Assembly (NCBI RefSeq): GCF_001039355.2
Contig: NW_019775901.1
Span: 64,001-128,000 of the forward strand
DNA: 64,000 nt
Source: Lingula anatina
Taxonomy: Eukaryota > Brachiopoda > Lingulata > Lingulida > Lingulidae
Direction of reading: 5' to 3'
Below, in pieces: positions 48,439 to 62,508 of the stretch (the first letter of the stretch is position 1; each line of letters opens with the position of its first letter). The notes under the pieces were generated by a model, which did not search any database, was not told where the DNA came from, and saw only the letters and a list, made by a program, of their open reading frames with translations. The position numbers and the translations under genes were made by a program.

Positions 48439-49826
48439 AAGACGTGCATGCATGGGCATGCACACACTTTGCCATTATTAGTGACCAGTGGCTAATAAGG
48501 TCTTCCTGATTGATAAGAAGTGATGAGGATTTATGTGTGTTGTAAGAGGAATCAAGTGGACCACCCGTCTTAAGCTTCTTCCTGCAATCTCTGATTTAAT
48601 CACCCACTGAATTAAGTCCAGTTTGAGACAGAGTCAAACCTAGGATTTCTAACTTTTTCACCAGAAATGTTACAGGATCAACAATAAACATTTTTTATTT
48701 CAAAAGAATTTTCAAAGACACCATAATGGCTTATGCTGTCATATTATATAACAGGAACCATGAAAGCCTCTTTTGAGCCAGATGTATTTAACCTTTCTTA
48801 TTTTTTATAATTAATTGATGATTTATTTTGTGAAATATGGCAAGGAAAAAGGAAATTTGAATTATACAATTTCCTTATGCAGGAAGATAAGGAGGGAAAG
48901 AACATGTTTGAAACTCATTAGTTTACTTTATTGCTTAAGAAAAGAAGTAACTGTCTTTAAATGAACAGTTATGTAGGAAAACATTTGAAAGTTACTTGTT
49001 TACAATTGATCCCTTTTTGCATTTATAAGAGAGCTTATTGTTAATTTGTCATAAACAACATCTGGCGGTAAACATCAAAACAGTTTGGTCACTGTTTGCC
49101 AAAGTCTTGGTCATTCCTAGACACTTCATCATGGCCATTGTCCACATCACAGCCTTAATGACCCCTGTGTTTGCCAAATTCCTGGTCACACTTGGTCAGT
49201 TGGGTCACTCAATCATCTGTCTGACCAGTGGCTACCTGGGATAGATTGATTGGTCTATCGCCTCACTGACTGCTGGGGCTTCACCCCTAGATGGTTAAAG
49301 TGTCTATAACGTGTCTTTGGACACATTATGGCAGTGAATTTGTTATAAATGAAGGATGGAGAAGGGGAGAGAGAGAGCATGCTTTGTTGATTTCTTAACC
49401 TGTACACGCTTCTTGTGGCATTGAGAGAGAGACAATACATTGTATTGTTCATTAAAGGACAGTTTTTTTCTGAATGTCAAGTTTAAACTGAAACTTGAAA
49501 TAATCTGCAATGAGTGTATAATGCAATCTGTAAATAAATTCCTGCAATCAGTTAAAAGTTGAACACGTGATGTCTGCATAAGATAATGCAATCAACTTTT
49601 CTTTTTCTGTTGCTTTCTGGCTATTAGCGTATGAGCACTATGTCAGTGCACCTTTTACTTTGCAAACCACAAATTGCCTCATGTTTATGGTACTAGGGGT
49701 ATGTGTCCACTTTGCATGTGTTGGTGACATATTTGTAAATATGACAGATAAATTAGTCTAACATAAAGTACCATACTGCGCTACATCATGCGACCACAGT
49801 GGTCCCAGGGTACTGAAAAAATCTTC

Positions 49827-49880
49827 TTTATTTTATTTTATTTTATTTTATTTTATTTTATTTTATTTATTTATTTTTTT
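49827..49880. repeat. (TTTTA)n microsatellite
   Basis: About eight or nine TTTTA units degrading into TTTA. About 35 nt downstream, at 49917-49945, lies a C12 run followed directly by an A run of about 17. Confidence 0.95.
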
Positions 49881-49945
49881 GTAGCAGAGTCCAGTTGCAA
49901 GTTGAAGAACTTCCAACCCCCCCCCCCCAAAAAAAAAAAAAAAAA

Positions 49946-52900
49946 CTATACTTCAGATGGTCTGTTTTGAGATAAATACACTCTTCTATGCAGAAAATGT
50001 TGAATACATTCTATGGCGTGAAAAACTTTTGCAGTAATTCAAAATTGCTATCACTGACACATCTCGGACAAAATTGCTCATCATAATTTCAGATACAAAA
50101 ACCTGTTTGCTGTCATTTTTTTTCTGTAAGCCTGAAATAGTTGTCACTTGTGATAAAATATCTCTCTGAGCTGACCCCAAGTGACTGGGTTATTTTGTTC
50201 AGTATTATCTCCTTGTGACAACCTTGTCAATCAGTGGATGGAATGGTGGACAGATGGCTGAAAATTTGGCATGAAATTGTTGTCAGATAACAGAGGACCC
50301 TGGATATGTCAAATGTAGCTATCTTTTTTTTTTTTAGCATGTGACAGAGCAAGGAAAATTAAATCAGTGACAGTTAGACACAGATGAGGGTGGGAGGGGG
50401 GGGGGACAAATGACCAATAATTAACATAATTTTCTACTTAATATGGTCAATATGTTGCACTGAAGTCTCTTTGCAAACATTTTGTGTGAAAAAGGAATAA
50501 TCTTGGATCATGGATGGGGTGGGGGGGGGGGGAGCTTGCCACTGGCACTGGAACTATATTGCCACTGGGAAAGTATTGCATTTAAAATGCAAAGATCAAA
50601 AGCACCTGTAATTTGATGACACTAGTTTCATCCCCTGGGGCAATGTCATCACCTGTATATTTTTGTTGTTGTAGACCATTTTCAGCATACTAACATAAAA
50701 GGGAGGAATACAACAGCAGAGTAACCTCCTAAATCTTCATCAAGTAGTCTAAAAAAAGATGTCCAGTTTTAAGTTTGCTCTTTAAAATGTGGGGGTTGAC
50801 ATTGTTTTCTGGCATCAGCATCATTGAAGTTTTCTAATCCTGTTGGGCACCTGTATTTGCTGACATGTATAATAACAGTCTTCACCTGTGCTCCGTGTTC
50901 TTGATGGCCGCGCTGATAAGGGACTGCGGTCTCCCACTGTATTGTCTGCTTACTTGTTTTAAGGTGTGTCGTCGGTTACTCTATCATGTTTTTACTCGTA
51001 TGTATAGGGCTTTCTGATTGAGGGGGAGATTTTTGTGTCGTGTTGACAAAAGTGGCATGTTTATAACCTGCCTGTGTTTTGACTGAATAATTGCTTCAGG
51101 TATTTTATCCCATTTCTAATCTTTTATCATATTTCAAAAGACATCTTGATAGGAAGAGAGAGATATGAAAATGGCACTTAATGAAAGGATTTAACCTTTT
51201 GCGGAAGATGAACTATTTCTGTAACCTCAGGTTTGAAATATTTGCGTGTTATGACACCCTCTCACCTTCCCCACCTTCCCCACGCATTTTAATCTTAAAG
51301 AATCTTTTCTTCCAAAGTAAAAGAAACTTTACTTAATTCAAGATTTTGTTGTAGTCGCCCTGCTCTGAAGCTAAAAACATTATGATGATATCAAAAAGAG
51401 GCGTTCTAGCTTCAAACCACTTGTATCAGAAGTCCTCTCTGACCTCCTTATGTGACAAACGTTGGCGTTTGTCACAGGTGACCAAGCTTATAGCATAAGT
51501 GTGACTTAGATGTGTCCTACGTCCTTTTTATTGTGCAACCGGAAGATATGGTTTCCTTTCATGGCTGCTGACTTGGTCAAAGGGTAAAGTCTATGGATGC
51601 ACTGGATAAAGGGCCAGGACATAGAATAAGAGCTACTGCGCCAGTTTTTGGACATGGTTTATGCTGTAAATATGTGCTTGCAGTTTTAAAACGTAAAGAA
51701 TGGTCGTGTTCACTGGAAAAGGTGTCTTGTTCGAAGCGGAAATATTGGAGCAGTTATAGCTATTGAGTTTTTTTTTTTTTCCATTTCCTGATAAAATGAT
51801 TTTGAAACTTTTAAGTGGGTGATTCATCTAATGGCATAGTTAACTGGATAAGAAGGTTCCCATGCCTATTTGAAAAAATGAAAAAAGAAAGAAGAAATAC
51901 ATGACAAGATATGACACAATGCCAAAATGTGATCAAAATTTATTACATAGAAATAAATAAACCCTAGAGACACACTTATCCTATCTAATACAATAGTCTC
52001 AACAAACACAGCTTAATCTCACCTAACACAATGCTGTCACAACGAACACAATCCTTGAGCAATTTCATTTTCCTGGCCCAGACTGACATTGGCCTTTAAG
52101 ACTGTATAATTGCCCCCCACCTCCCCTCCCCATCCTGCTCTTCATACTTTTGTATCAGGCTACTATAAGAGAATGAGACTGTCACTTCTATGGTTAGAGT
52201 AGGGTGTGTGTGTACTGTAACACAAACTTTTTGCTGGATACCCAAGGTTTTTAAATTATTTTTTTAAAAGCTCGATACAAAGAAACAGTAAAAAAACAGA
52301 AAATGGCAAAAACTGGCAAGAAAAGGAGATTAAGGATTAACACTGCCTTCTGGTACCACCCTTGTAAACATGACAAAATTCAACAACTCTAATAAAATGC
52401 CAAAGTTTTTTCAAACACCTACGAGGGTACACTTTAGACGAAAACTTGCTGCTGAAAGGAATGCCAAACACTTCAACATAAATCAAACTTAATTTCTTAT
52501 CAGGAACATTAAGTCACCTTGATGAGTGTAGGTTACCGGAAATGGTGTCATTCTTGTGTCACCGCTAAATGTACAAAAGAGCCGTCATCTCCTTTGATGA
52601 AAATATATACTCAGGTGTAGTACTGTAACTGTGTTATATATATATACTACCAACACCTGGTCTTTGACACTAATCAGCAGATATCCCAGAATTTCTTTTG
52701 ACAGTTATGAAATAAAATAATTAAAAATGAAATAGAGAATTATTTACAAGGCTGACACAAAAGTTGTTATCAACCATAAAGGCCTCTTGCTGACATTATT
52801 TGGGGACTTTTGAACGAGATTGTTGGTTTTCTTTTTCTCAGTATTTGCTCACATGGCTGTAGTGAAGTAGTTCCAACTGCCCCTAATCTAGTTAATGCGA

Positions 52901-55900
52901 TTATAAAAAAAAGAACCCTGCTGTGTTCTGTAGTTCTTTCTGAATAAGGTGTAGATTTTTCCCACACTCGGCTGCCAAATTAAAACAGTCTGATGGAGGG
53001 TTGTGTTTTGGATATCGCTTACCAGCAGTGGTATGCGAGGAAATGAGATAGAGTGTTGTACAAGTGGGTTTCTCTCCGAGTGTGCAATGCAAGTGTGGGC
53101 ATTTTTTTTATGTGTAGGGAGCAGATTACGGTTGCTTGTTCTTAATGTAATAATTCTATATATTTAGTAATAATAATAATGATGATGATGACTTTAATGA
53201 CACAAACACAAAGTAAATGGAGAGTATGGTCTTATCATGTATGATTTTTTCCAAATATGAATGTAAAAAAAAAAAGAAAAAAAAACAGTAACTGATAAAC
53301 ATGTGTAGTTTAACATATTATTAAAAGAAACATGGATATGAATGGTGGAGGGGAGGGGTGGGGATGGCTGCAGGAGGACTGACTGAAGAGAAGAATTTTG
53401 AGTGACACTTGTGAAATGGGATAGGACAGAAATCGTACAGTATGGTGTTAGTTTTAAGCAAGGAGAGATTGTTTTTTTATAAGATATTAAAAAAGACCAG
53501 TCGTACTCTACAAGTCACCTGGTATGGCAGTGTGCATTGTTTGCAGACATTGCAGCCTTTAAAACTCAGGTGATTAATGGAAATGAAGGACTTTTTTTTA
53601 CCATTTTCCCAGTCTGGTTTCCAAATACCAAAAGATATTCTTGTATTGTTATGCCAGAATAAGCACCAAATCATGCATGAGGAAAATGGTGAAAAAAAAA
53701 AAAAAAAACTGACAGCTTAAAAGTTGCTATTCATTATCTTCTTTTAGAACATGACAGACAAGCAATTGCTTCGGAATGCTGTTTGCATGTTTTTTCTATA
53801 TCCGACTTAAGTTCCCAGTGTAGTTTAACATTGCCAAGGACATTAGTGACTATGGTAATAAGAGATGACAAGTTTATTTCAAGTCACAGGGATTATTTCG
53901 TGTCACAGGGATTAGCTAGAACATATCCTACGCAGCTTTATACTGCAGACATTTAAGCAGCTTTGCCTTCTGTGCAGTTCGTGTGATGACTGGTTAAAAA
54001 AAGTTTTTGGTTTTGGAGGAAAAGGATCATGAAAAAGAGAAACAGTTTAGAATTTTCAAGAGATTTTAGAGTTGGAATTGGAAATTTTTTGTAATTTTTT
54101 TTTTTAATGAGAAACACTTAAAGAGGATATTGCAGTTCCCTAGGCATTTTCATACTTGTGCACATTGCTTGCCCCTTGTGACAGCCTTGTATCTTGCCAA
54201 AATAGCACGAGTCTGACATATGGCTGCGTAGGATGGTGTTCAAGCACGAGACGCCATCTTGTGATCTCTGTGGTTACGTCAAAGCCTCTTGAATCCCGAT
54301 GACACAGTCACAAGGAGAAAAGAAAGACCTACTTCTGCTTAATAACCTGAAACAATGAGATAAAGTGGCCAAAATCAAGTTCACTTGTTTTGTACTTGAA
54401 TTGAGTGTGAGGAAATGTTTTTCCTTTGTTTAATTTTCAACTACCCCAAAGTAAAGTTTGAAAAAGAAAATTGTCATTGAAGGTTTGGAATCATTTTAAA
54501 ACAAATCTAGCTTACTTGAGTTGGCAAAGTGGAAGTTAACAGAACTGAAATGAAAGACATTTATTTATGCAGAAGTAAATCTTCATCAGCACGCTAAGAA
54601 GTGCTGAAAAACATTCTTTTCTGATTTTGATTAGTCAGTTTGTACCTCTTGCTGAGGTGGACCAGCAGTGGGGGACCTCATGGCGGGAGACATGGGGACA
54701 ATTTTATATGGTGTCTTTTCTTCTTTTTGTGTAATCAGACATGAAGTTTTAAGATTTTTTAGTCCCTGGGCAACTTGAGGTAATAAGTCAGTCGAGTAAT
54801 TCTCCCAGTGAGGTGGGATTCCACTTACAGCTTGTGCTCTGCTGAAACAGGTGCTGGTATGAAGGGGAAAAAACGTAGCAGACCAACCATAGCATAGGGG
54901 ATTTTTTATGAGGGGAGGTGCTGAATTTTTTGCTGTGTGACTGTTGGATTTGTAAAGTGAATAGTGTCTTCATCAGTTACTGTAAAAAATGATGAAAAAA
55001 CTGTTTATCTCATGTTGCTTTTTATGATTTTTTTCCTAAAAATCATCCCATTCTTTTCTGGAAAAAGAATGTCCAGGTGCATTTTATAAACTAGAAGCAC
55101 AAAGTGAAATTCTGCCAAAAAGAATTAAGAAGACCTTTGTTCATTTATATCCATTGGTGCATGAGAAAATGCCTACATGGAATGTTGAAGTGCTCCTTTT
55201 TTTCTTCTAATAGCAAAAAAAAAATGCAAGTTGATCCTGCCTACCTATTTGACAGCAATAAAATTAATGGTTTGATCCAGTATCCCAAAGTGCCGCACTA
55301 AGGTCAAATTGGACACCTGAATGAAGATTTTATGACTGTTGAAACTGGAATGGAATTTTTAAAATGTTGTGTGAATTTTATTGCAAGTTTTTCAAAAAGT
55401 TTTCAAAGCCCCTGTAGCTAGAAATGCAAGGTGTCAGGTGGAGTCATGTTCCTCCATATTCATTAGAGGATGAGTACAGTTTTATAGCGTGCACACTCAC
55501 AGACACGCACGCAAACCCACACACACACCCACACAAATCCACATGGCTTGCACACAAACCCTCACACACACTCAAACATTGCGATCACTGGGTACATGAT
55601 AAGTTCAAATGTCATATACACATGCATGCACAAACACATGAATGCATGCAAACGGGGTCAGCTCTGTGTAACAAAGATTCTTCATGATGTAGAAGTGCAC
55701 CCAGCAAACCCACACCCATGTACACATTCATTGTACTCACTGACATAGAATTTGTCCAAAATTTTTCTTTTCTTTATTTTCACATTTGGATCCCAGCTTA
55801 CCTGATACACGTTTTACCTAGGGAATTCAGAGCTACATAAAATAAAGAGAAAATAAGCCAGTAAATAAATTCAGCTAAATTAATGTAAATATATTCATTT

Positions 55901-58061
55901 CATCATTGCTTCATTACATATAGACGAGATATTTAACTTTTCTAGCACACTGCTGTAATGAAGAGTCCTGCATGCCAATTTATCCTTGGAATCATGCACA
56001 GCAAATTGCTATATATCTGACAGTTATTGACTATTATATCATGATCATTAACAAATAGGATGACTTTTTGATTTACCACAGTATATTTGCCACGGCAGAC
56101 CTCTAAATCAGTGTGTAATTATTCATAACTGGGAACAGGCTCTAGAGATACCAAGCACTGGAGTTGATGCCACTGAAATATTGCAGTTCAATATGCAGTG
56201 TTTGCGGTACCATTTTGTATTCATAGCCATATCTTCTCTTTCTCTGTCCTAGACAGACCAAAAAAATATATGAATAATAAAATCATTGGCTGAAACTGCT
56301 TAGAATTCGATTGAAAGTCATAAATGTCTTCTATCTGTTCCATTATCTAAGCGGATACAAATTATTTCGTCATGTTTTAATGCAAAAGGCAAACTGGCAG
56401 TGGGTAAATTTTTTTCTTTGTCTGAGTGAATCATAACAACCAAAAGAATTCCAAGTCTCTTCGGTTACTTTTCTATTCTAAAAGGATGGGATACTGCAGA
56501 AAGATACACAATAGAATGTTTGGACAGAAAATACCGAGAAATAGCGAGCATCAGTTGGTGGAAATGTTGCCACCATCCCTCCTGACATTGGTATGCCTAA
56601 CCTTTTAGTTGCTCCTGCACCATGAAAGGGGCCCCCATGAAATTGGTTGTGTTGCCCCTTGGAGGGATAGTTTTATGCATTTTGACTGAATATGAAAACC
56701 ATATTTATTCTAAAACTTGTGTTCTTTTATATGAGAATGTTTAAAAGCGTAGGGAATTGACCTTTGGGAGTAGCCTTGCATAATGCAAAAAAAAAAAAAA
56801 ATTGTCATTATTTTCCACAAATATTTGACTGGGCAGATCATATTTTCTTGCAAATTTTACACAGTTATTGAAAATAGAGAGGAAATTATATTAGGTCAGG
56901 AAAAGTAAATAATCGAAAGATAGGATATGATTTCAGATGCGTTTTTTGCAGAACCCACCTTATGCCATAGTGATTATCTGTTTATTTTCAGCTACTTTAG
57001 ATATAGATGTAAAAACAAAAGCATTCAGGCACGGTCAGCTCACGACTCCCATCTTTCAATTCAGTAGCAGCTAACATAAACTGATGTCTGACATAACCAA
57101 GCTATTTTGAACAATAAAAGATTTAGTAGTGGGGACTGACTTGCCTATTTTATATCTCCATGTCTTTCATCATATCTGACGAAGCTGACACAACCTTTCA
57201 CCATACACGTCATGCTGTGGAAATGTTTCTGTCAGATTGCTGAATTTGTTTTTGAAAGACAAAATGACAGGCTAATGGAAGACCGGCTGAAGAGAAAATA
57301 GGCTCAAACTTCAATTTGTCATTGTAAATGTTGTTTTGCTGGGCAAAGATGACACCACACGTGTACTCTGTCAACATGAAGAGTATCTTATAGAAGGAAT
57401 TATTTTAGGAACTGTTTTGTTTTCTGGTGTGCTCTAATAATTCAAGCACAGTCATCTCTCTCTCAACATACTAACTTTTAGTCTGTCCTAGGGGCAAAAA
57501 AAGCCACCCAGCTTAAATTAATTCTCACAAAAACACCTCCCATTGTTTAATTGCAGGGTCCATGGGTTTATGTAGTCCGTAGTCATTATCTTTTCATGAT
57601 ATACAAATTTCTCTTTGATCCCTTTTCAGAAGAGAGCCATTTGTTTATATTTAACCTTTGAAAGGGCTCTAGTTTCCCATGAGATTTGTGGATTTTTTTG
57701 GCTCTTGTTTGCATCCTTGTGGGCGATCTGAAGGCTGTTTGGTTTTCAAGTGTCTGCTATCCAATTGAGATAGATTGGTTTTTAACTGTAGTTAAGTGGA
57801 TAGCTGGTTTGCCTGTACCAAGAGAGATAGGAATGACACTGAATATGCTTGGTTTGTTTTTACCTGTCACATGGAGAAGATAGGAATATTGGAATGACAT
57901 TTGTCTATTTGTTTTGTTTTCTACTGTGTTTAAATGAAAATAAATAAATGGATGACAGATGAGATTTGCATATTTTGAAATACCGTATCAGTGTAGTTTT
58001 ATGATATACAGATAATTTGTAGCTTGATTAGATTATCCAGTTTTTTTCTTCTCATACACAT
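49946..58061. other. Intronic stretch, mainly unique and AT-rich
   Basis: No exon or RNA gene recognised. Simple tracts: G runs near 50397 and 50520, poly(T) near 51769, (AAT/ATG)n near 53168-53190, poly(A) near 53692 and 56788, and an imperfect CA-rich stretch at 55488-55575. Short open frames have no domains. Confidence 0.5.
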
Positions 58062-58123
58062 AAATCATGATTATTACCACAAAATTGAACTCAAATCATG
58101 ATTATTACCACAAAATTGAACTC
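58062..58123. repeat. Perfect 31-bp tandem duplication before the PSI exon
   Basis: The unit beginning AAATCATGATTATTACC and ending TTGAACTC occurs twice without mismatch at 58062-58092 and 58093-58123. It ends 55 nt before coding exon 4, close to where the branch point should be. Confidence 0.9.
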
Positions 58124-58178
58124 AATTCTCTTTTGCTTAATACTTCACTAAAATTTTGCATTTCTTTTGTCTTTATAG

Positions 58179-58279
58179 CTCACTAAGTTGAAACTTCATG
58201 ACTGCAGCCAGTATACAACTTGCTCGGCCTGTCTTGCAGCCAAGGATCCATACTGCGGTTGGTGCCCCCTAGAGACCAA
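58179..58279 (+). CDS. PLXNB: Plexin coding exon 4: first half of PSI domain
   Basis: Acceptor CTTTATAG, donor ACCAA/GTGAGT, start phase 0, end phase 2 (33 codons plus two bases, residues 488-520). After LTKLKLHD the PSI cysteine pattern begins: C496, C502, C505, C513, C516. CSACLAAKDPYCGWC is the classic C..CL...DP.CGWC signature shared by plexins, semaphorins and integrins. The PSI domain is a cysteine knot packed against the sema propeller that orients it on the stalk. Other plexins carry the same motif immediately after LYVMT. The upstream intron ends with a perfect 31-bp tandem duplication. Confidence 0.95.
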
Positions 58280-60323
58280 GTGAGTGTGTTTGGAACGTCT
58301 GCTTTCAGATTAAAAAGATAATGAAACAAGGCAAAAGGGGAAAAGTTTCAGTGGATTGCTGAATAAAAATGTTAAACAACATTTTTTTTTTTTTTTTGCA
58401 AAATTCAATTTTTAAAATGTTTACACGTCTTTATTGATGAAACTCAGTTTTTTGCTTTTACCACTGCATTGTTTGATAAATGAAAGAAAAAACACCTCTC
58501 ATTGTTGCCGAGTACAAATTTAGTCTGAAGAAAAAGCATAACTATTGATTGATCACGCTATAGGTGAGACACCCTTGCTGGATCTGGTTTTAAAAAATAT
58601 GTAAAAGGAGATGGAAAAATGTGTTGTGCCTGTGAGAACAAGTGCTTAATGTCTGGGACAGGTGTGCGGGAGCTGAAACTGAAAGAAGCTCAGGTGGCTT
58701 GTGATGTTTCTCTTCAGCCAAAGCATCTGAGACACAGACTGAGGTGCCTCCTTTGAATGTAAGCATTTTTCTCTAGTTTGTTGAAGAGAAGGAGCTTGCC
58801 CAGTTCTACAGTGTACGGATCCAGGTTGAAATTCAGAATTTTTACGATTCTCATCAAGGGACAGAATCTCATTTCATTTCAGTTTGCTCATAAAATGCAG
58901 TGATTTGGGAGGATCAAATATTTATTTTTATTTATTTTTTTTTTTTGCAATTTTCTATTGTGTTAGCGTAGGTGGACAAGAGGGCTGAGTTGAAATCGTG
59001 GCATCTTTTTTAAGGGTCTATGGGTGGACGGTTCAGTCAAATGTTAATGTGTTTATAATTATGTGTGCGTGAGATAAAAATAGACCAAAGTGTAGGAATG
59101 TTTAAAAGAGGGGAAAAACTGGTTGTCAACTTCACATGTTGATCAATCATCCATTTTCATTCCCCAAAGCACAAAAGTTGAAATGTGACAAATTGACCAG
59201 AATTCTGCACCAGTCACATGTTTATTTTTTCTTATTTAAAAGTTACTGGCTGTCATTTCGTCAGTCTGAGTTGCATTTTTGTTGGTCTAGACAAACTTGT
59301 CAGTGTGTCTCTTGCCCATGACTGGCAGTTACCTAGATACCTGCACGGGAGTGTCCTTGAACAGTACAAAATATTCCAATATTTCTTTTTTTTTTCGAAA
59401 ATCACATCAGGTGGATCAAATTCAGAAGTGGTAAAGAGATCACCTGATTTTGTAGAAACACTTGTTGCATGAAAAGGTGTTATCACAATTATATACATAT
59501 TTTTTCATTGCATTTTGTTTCTGCTGTTGTTGTGATTGTTGCTGACGTTGTTGTTGTTAAATATGAAACTAGATGCAGAAGGTTTCATTTTTGCCAAAAT
59601 AAGAAAAAATGCAAAAACAACAATAACTTCCAGATATTTATGTCTCAATTTCTTTCAAATGTTTCAAAACCTTTAAAAAAATGGACTTGAACATCGTTAC
59701 TGTCTGGTGGAGCTTAAAATAAGCCCCCATACACTTGTGAATACTTGCTGCTTGAACTCTTCTATCTTGGCTACACTTAGGTATGTAGCCTGGTCTTCAC
59801 TTGCCAAGACTTGAATTTAGTTCAGTTTCCTGCCTCTTGTACTTAAATTTATCTTGAGTTGAAGCATTGTTTGCCCGACATTCCTTAACGTGGGATACTT
59901 AATGAAAGTGTAAGTGTTGCAAAAGTGACAGCCCATTATATGTCTTACCTGGGTGTCTTAGATGCTGGCACCATCTATTGTGAAGAACGTGAGTGTTAGG
60001 AACATTTTGTGTGACTGCGTGCAGATGCTTATATGTGTGCATTTGTGTGCACGTAGGAATATATGTGAACATGAATTAAAAATATGATAAAATAAATGTA
60101 TTTGTATGTGTGTATGTATTTTCCTGTGCATCAGTATGTATGTGTGTGCGTGCATTCACATATTTATATACTAGTATGCCGTTGTTATTGTGGCTTGAAA
60201 TGCATGTGAGTGCACATAAAACCAAACACCCAGTTAAACCAGCTGCCATGAGGGTGCACACTCAAAATGGTTCTCCAGATTAAATTTGATGTCAATTAAC
60301 ACATAGAAATGAATACATTACAG
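58280..60323 (+). other. Plexin intron, about 2.0 kb
   Basis: Splits the PSI domain in phase 2. It contains T runs near 58383-58398 and 58936-58946 and GTATGT-type repeats near 60100-60145. No other feature is supported. Confidence 0.85.
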
Positions 60324-60456
60324 ATGCAGCCTAAGAGCAGAATGTCAAAATGCAAACCTGCAAAAAGGATGGCTGCCGTACAGCGGTTCGGTGTGCACTG
60401 CCATCAACGAGGTCTCTCCAGACAAGGTGCAGATAGAGCAAGGAAAAACCACCAGC
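60324..60456 (+). CDS. PLXNB: Plexin coding exon 5: second half of PSI domain and linker
   Basis: Acceptor ATTACAG and donor ACCAGC/GTAAGT. The first base completes lysine 521, followed by CSLRAECQN (C522, C528), GWLPYSG, then C545. With exon 4 this completes the eight-cysteine PSI domain. The exon ends in phase 0 after IEQGKTTS (residue 565). In plexin B proteins W.WS....C followed by a REEQ/EQG-like linker leads into the first IPT domain, and plexin A proteins differ here; this is my main reason for favouring B. The exon lies in a different frame from the short open frame that starts with the visible ATG here, so a naive reading would miss it. Confidence 0.9.
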
Positions 60457-61683
60457 GTAAGTATAGAAAGAGGTTTGGGAGGTCCAGTCTTTCACCCACA
60501 TATACATGCCGCCAAAGCAGACACATTTTTTTTTCAAAAACTTAATACTGTTGATTCCAAGTAACAATTTACAGTACCACTAGCATCAGTATATGAAGAC
60601 ATTCCTTTAATTTGTTGTGGTCACTAAGTGGTCAATGGTCAGTGATTGCCTCATGGGTAGAAGACATACATGCACATATAACTACACAGTCACCAGCATT
60701 CGTAAGAAGAAGGTGTAAGAAAAAAGCTTTAGAGCAATATTCTGCTTCTCCCTCCGAGATGCCCCCTATAATGGGAAGAATGTGCTGGAAAAACTATTTT
60801 CACAAATATATCATCTTTTCTCTGAAGAAGGTTTATATTGATGTTTCCCCCAAAATATTCATAATCATTGTTTCTGAAGATTTTTTTTAAAGATCGACCA
60901 AAATGTTCACTTTTGGGAAATCAATCAACTTCCTCTGTTGTGCATTGAAAATCTACTTTGTTTCTAAGGCCGTCAAAATCCTACCAAAATCAAAATCCCT
61001 ACATGCAGCTTTCATTTCATTAGCCTCAAGCTCTTCTGTGATTCAAAGGATTTTATTCCACTTTTATTTCATTGAATTGCTTCAGTATAGTCGGAAAAGC
61101 TGAGGTATCAGTGCCAGAGGCTTTTAAAAGGCTTCTCCTCCTGTGAATCTTTTTTGATGAACTCCAAAAGTAAGTGCTTAATGACAGAGAGATATCTCAA
61201 TGGGAATTTATTGTACTTTAAAGTTCAACTTCACAGTGAGTTATTGTTTGTTTTTTTGCACTGAATTTTCATCCACCCAGCGCATTCTTTCCCTCCTCCA
61301 ATTCATCGTGAAAATTAAGAATTCAGATTTAGTGGCTTTTGGTAGTGTAAATTTTTTTTCATATAAAAGTAACAGCCACTAGCCCAGACCTGTTGTTCTT
61401 TTTTATTGTGGCCCTGACAGTGGATAATTGAAAGCAGTTGGGTTCATAAATTTACTGCACCTCATCAGACAGGCAGTGCTAAATTACATGGTGCTGGTGG
61501 AAAAGAGGTTTTTTTTTCCCTTGCATCCTAGTCTAATGAAAAATACCATTTTTATCTGTCAGTAAGGTGCAATTTAGACCTCCCCCCCCCCCCAATAAGG
61601 AAAAATAATGATGATGATAATAAAGCCCTTGTCACATATTCAGATGCCTAAGCTTTCACACTCATATGTATTTGTATTGCACA

Positions 61684-61684
<1 letters not shown>

Positions 61685-61757
<73 letters not shown>
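61685..61757. repeat. (CG)n(CA)n microsatellite
   Basis: Five CG units run into more than thirty uninterrupted CA units. Confidence 0.95.
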
Positions 61758-61758
<1 letters not shown>

Positions 61759-62508
61759 CTTTACAAACATATCTCTATTTCCTCCAAGCATAATTATGTA
61801 AAGAGCATTGACCAGTTTCCTATAATTTGTTAAATGTGGTCACTTATATTAATAGTCAAGGATCTGTGGTTACTTCATGGATAAAAGGTATTTACATGCA
61901 CTTGCAAACATGCACACATATTTGATACACAGATCACACTTTCGCTCGAATAAGAATTTAGCATCAAGAATAAATACAGCACCCGTCACTGATATTTGAC
62001 CACTTAGTACAAGTTTTTAACAGGTTACGGGTTAATGTGCCTCTTACAGCTAAATGCAATATTTCATGAAACCAAAGTACTCGTTATATTATAAACATCA
62101 TTTCTTTTTATCAATATCCTTCTCTCGGACAGACCGTAAGTTATGACTGTCTCCTCAGTTAGGCCTGGTGCATTGTTGTTATTGTCCATGTTTTAGTGTG
62201 ATTAGGCAATGAAAACATGTTGGAACGTTAACATGTTTGACTTTGGTCCTTGATTGACACCTGTCATTGTATGTTAATTGTTGTATTTTCTTAATTACCA
62301 TCTGGTTCATTACCTTTGGCTGTTGACCCTCTTAGAAAGGCATTACTGTTAGGTGTTGAATGGAAATTCCTCTCGTTTTGTTGGCTTGATCAATTGTGGC
62401 TTTTAATTTTAGTGCGCTTATGGCATTTTATTTGCATTTATGTTGACACAGTTTTACTATTGAACCTCTTCTCCTGCCATCTATTGGAATGCACTTAAGG
62501 CTCTGCTC

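Larger units (their letters stand above)
34448..58178 (+). other. Plexin intron, 23.7 kb as assembled
   Basis: Lies between exon 3 and the PSI exon. About 4.4 kb of it is probably assembly duplication, so the true intron is nearer 19 kb plus whatever the 414-N gap hides. Contents are annotated separately. No further plexin exon is expected here, because residues 487 and 488 join directly at a family-conserved position. Confidence 0.8.
27743..60456 (+). other. PLXNB: Plexin gene, 5' coding part (span of visible exons)
   Basis: Five exons with GT-AG borders and compatible phases (0, 0, 0, 2, then 0) join into 565 residues: signal peptide, complete sema domain, first PSI domain. Plexins are single-pass receptors for semaphorins; ligand binding to the sema domain controls a cytoplasmic GAP for Rap/Ras-type GTPases in axon guidance and cell migration. 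The acceptor at 27742 shows that transcription starts further upstream. The 3' exons lie beyond the window. Plexin B is favoured over A because the PSI tail (GWLPYSG..C followed by EQGKTT) is of the B type; the sema region alone would not decide this. The duplicated third exon at 36515-36643 is treated as an assembly artefact. Confidence 0.9.

Noticed and set aside
60309-60545. 78-codon frame starting at a visible ATG around plexin exon 5
   Set aside because: Wrong frame: the splice-phased frame encodes the PSI cysteines, while this one is a shadow.
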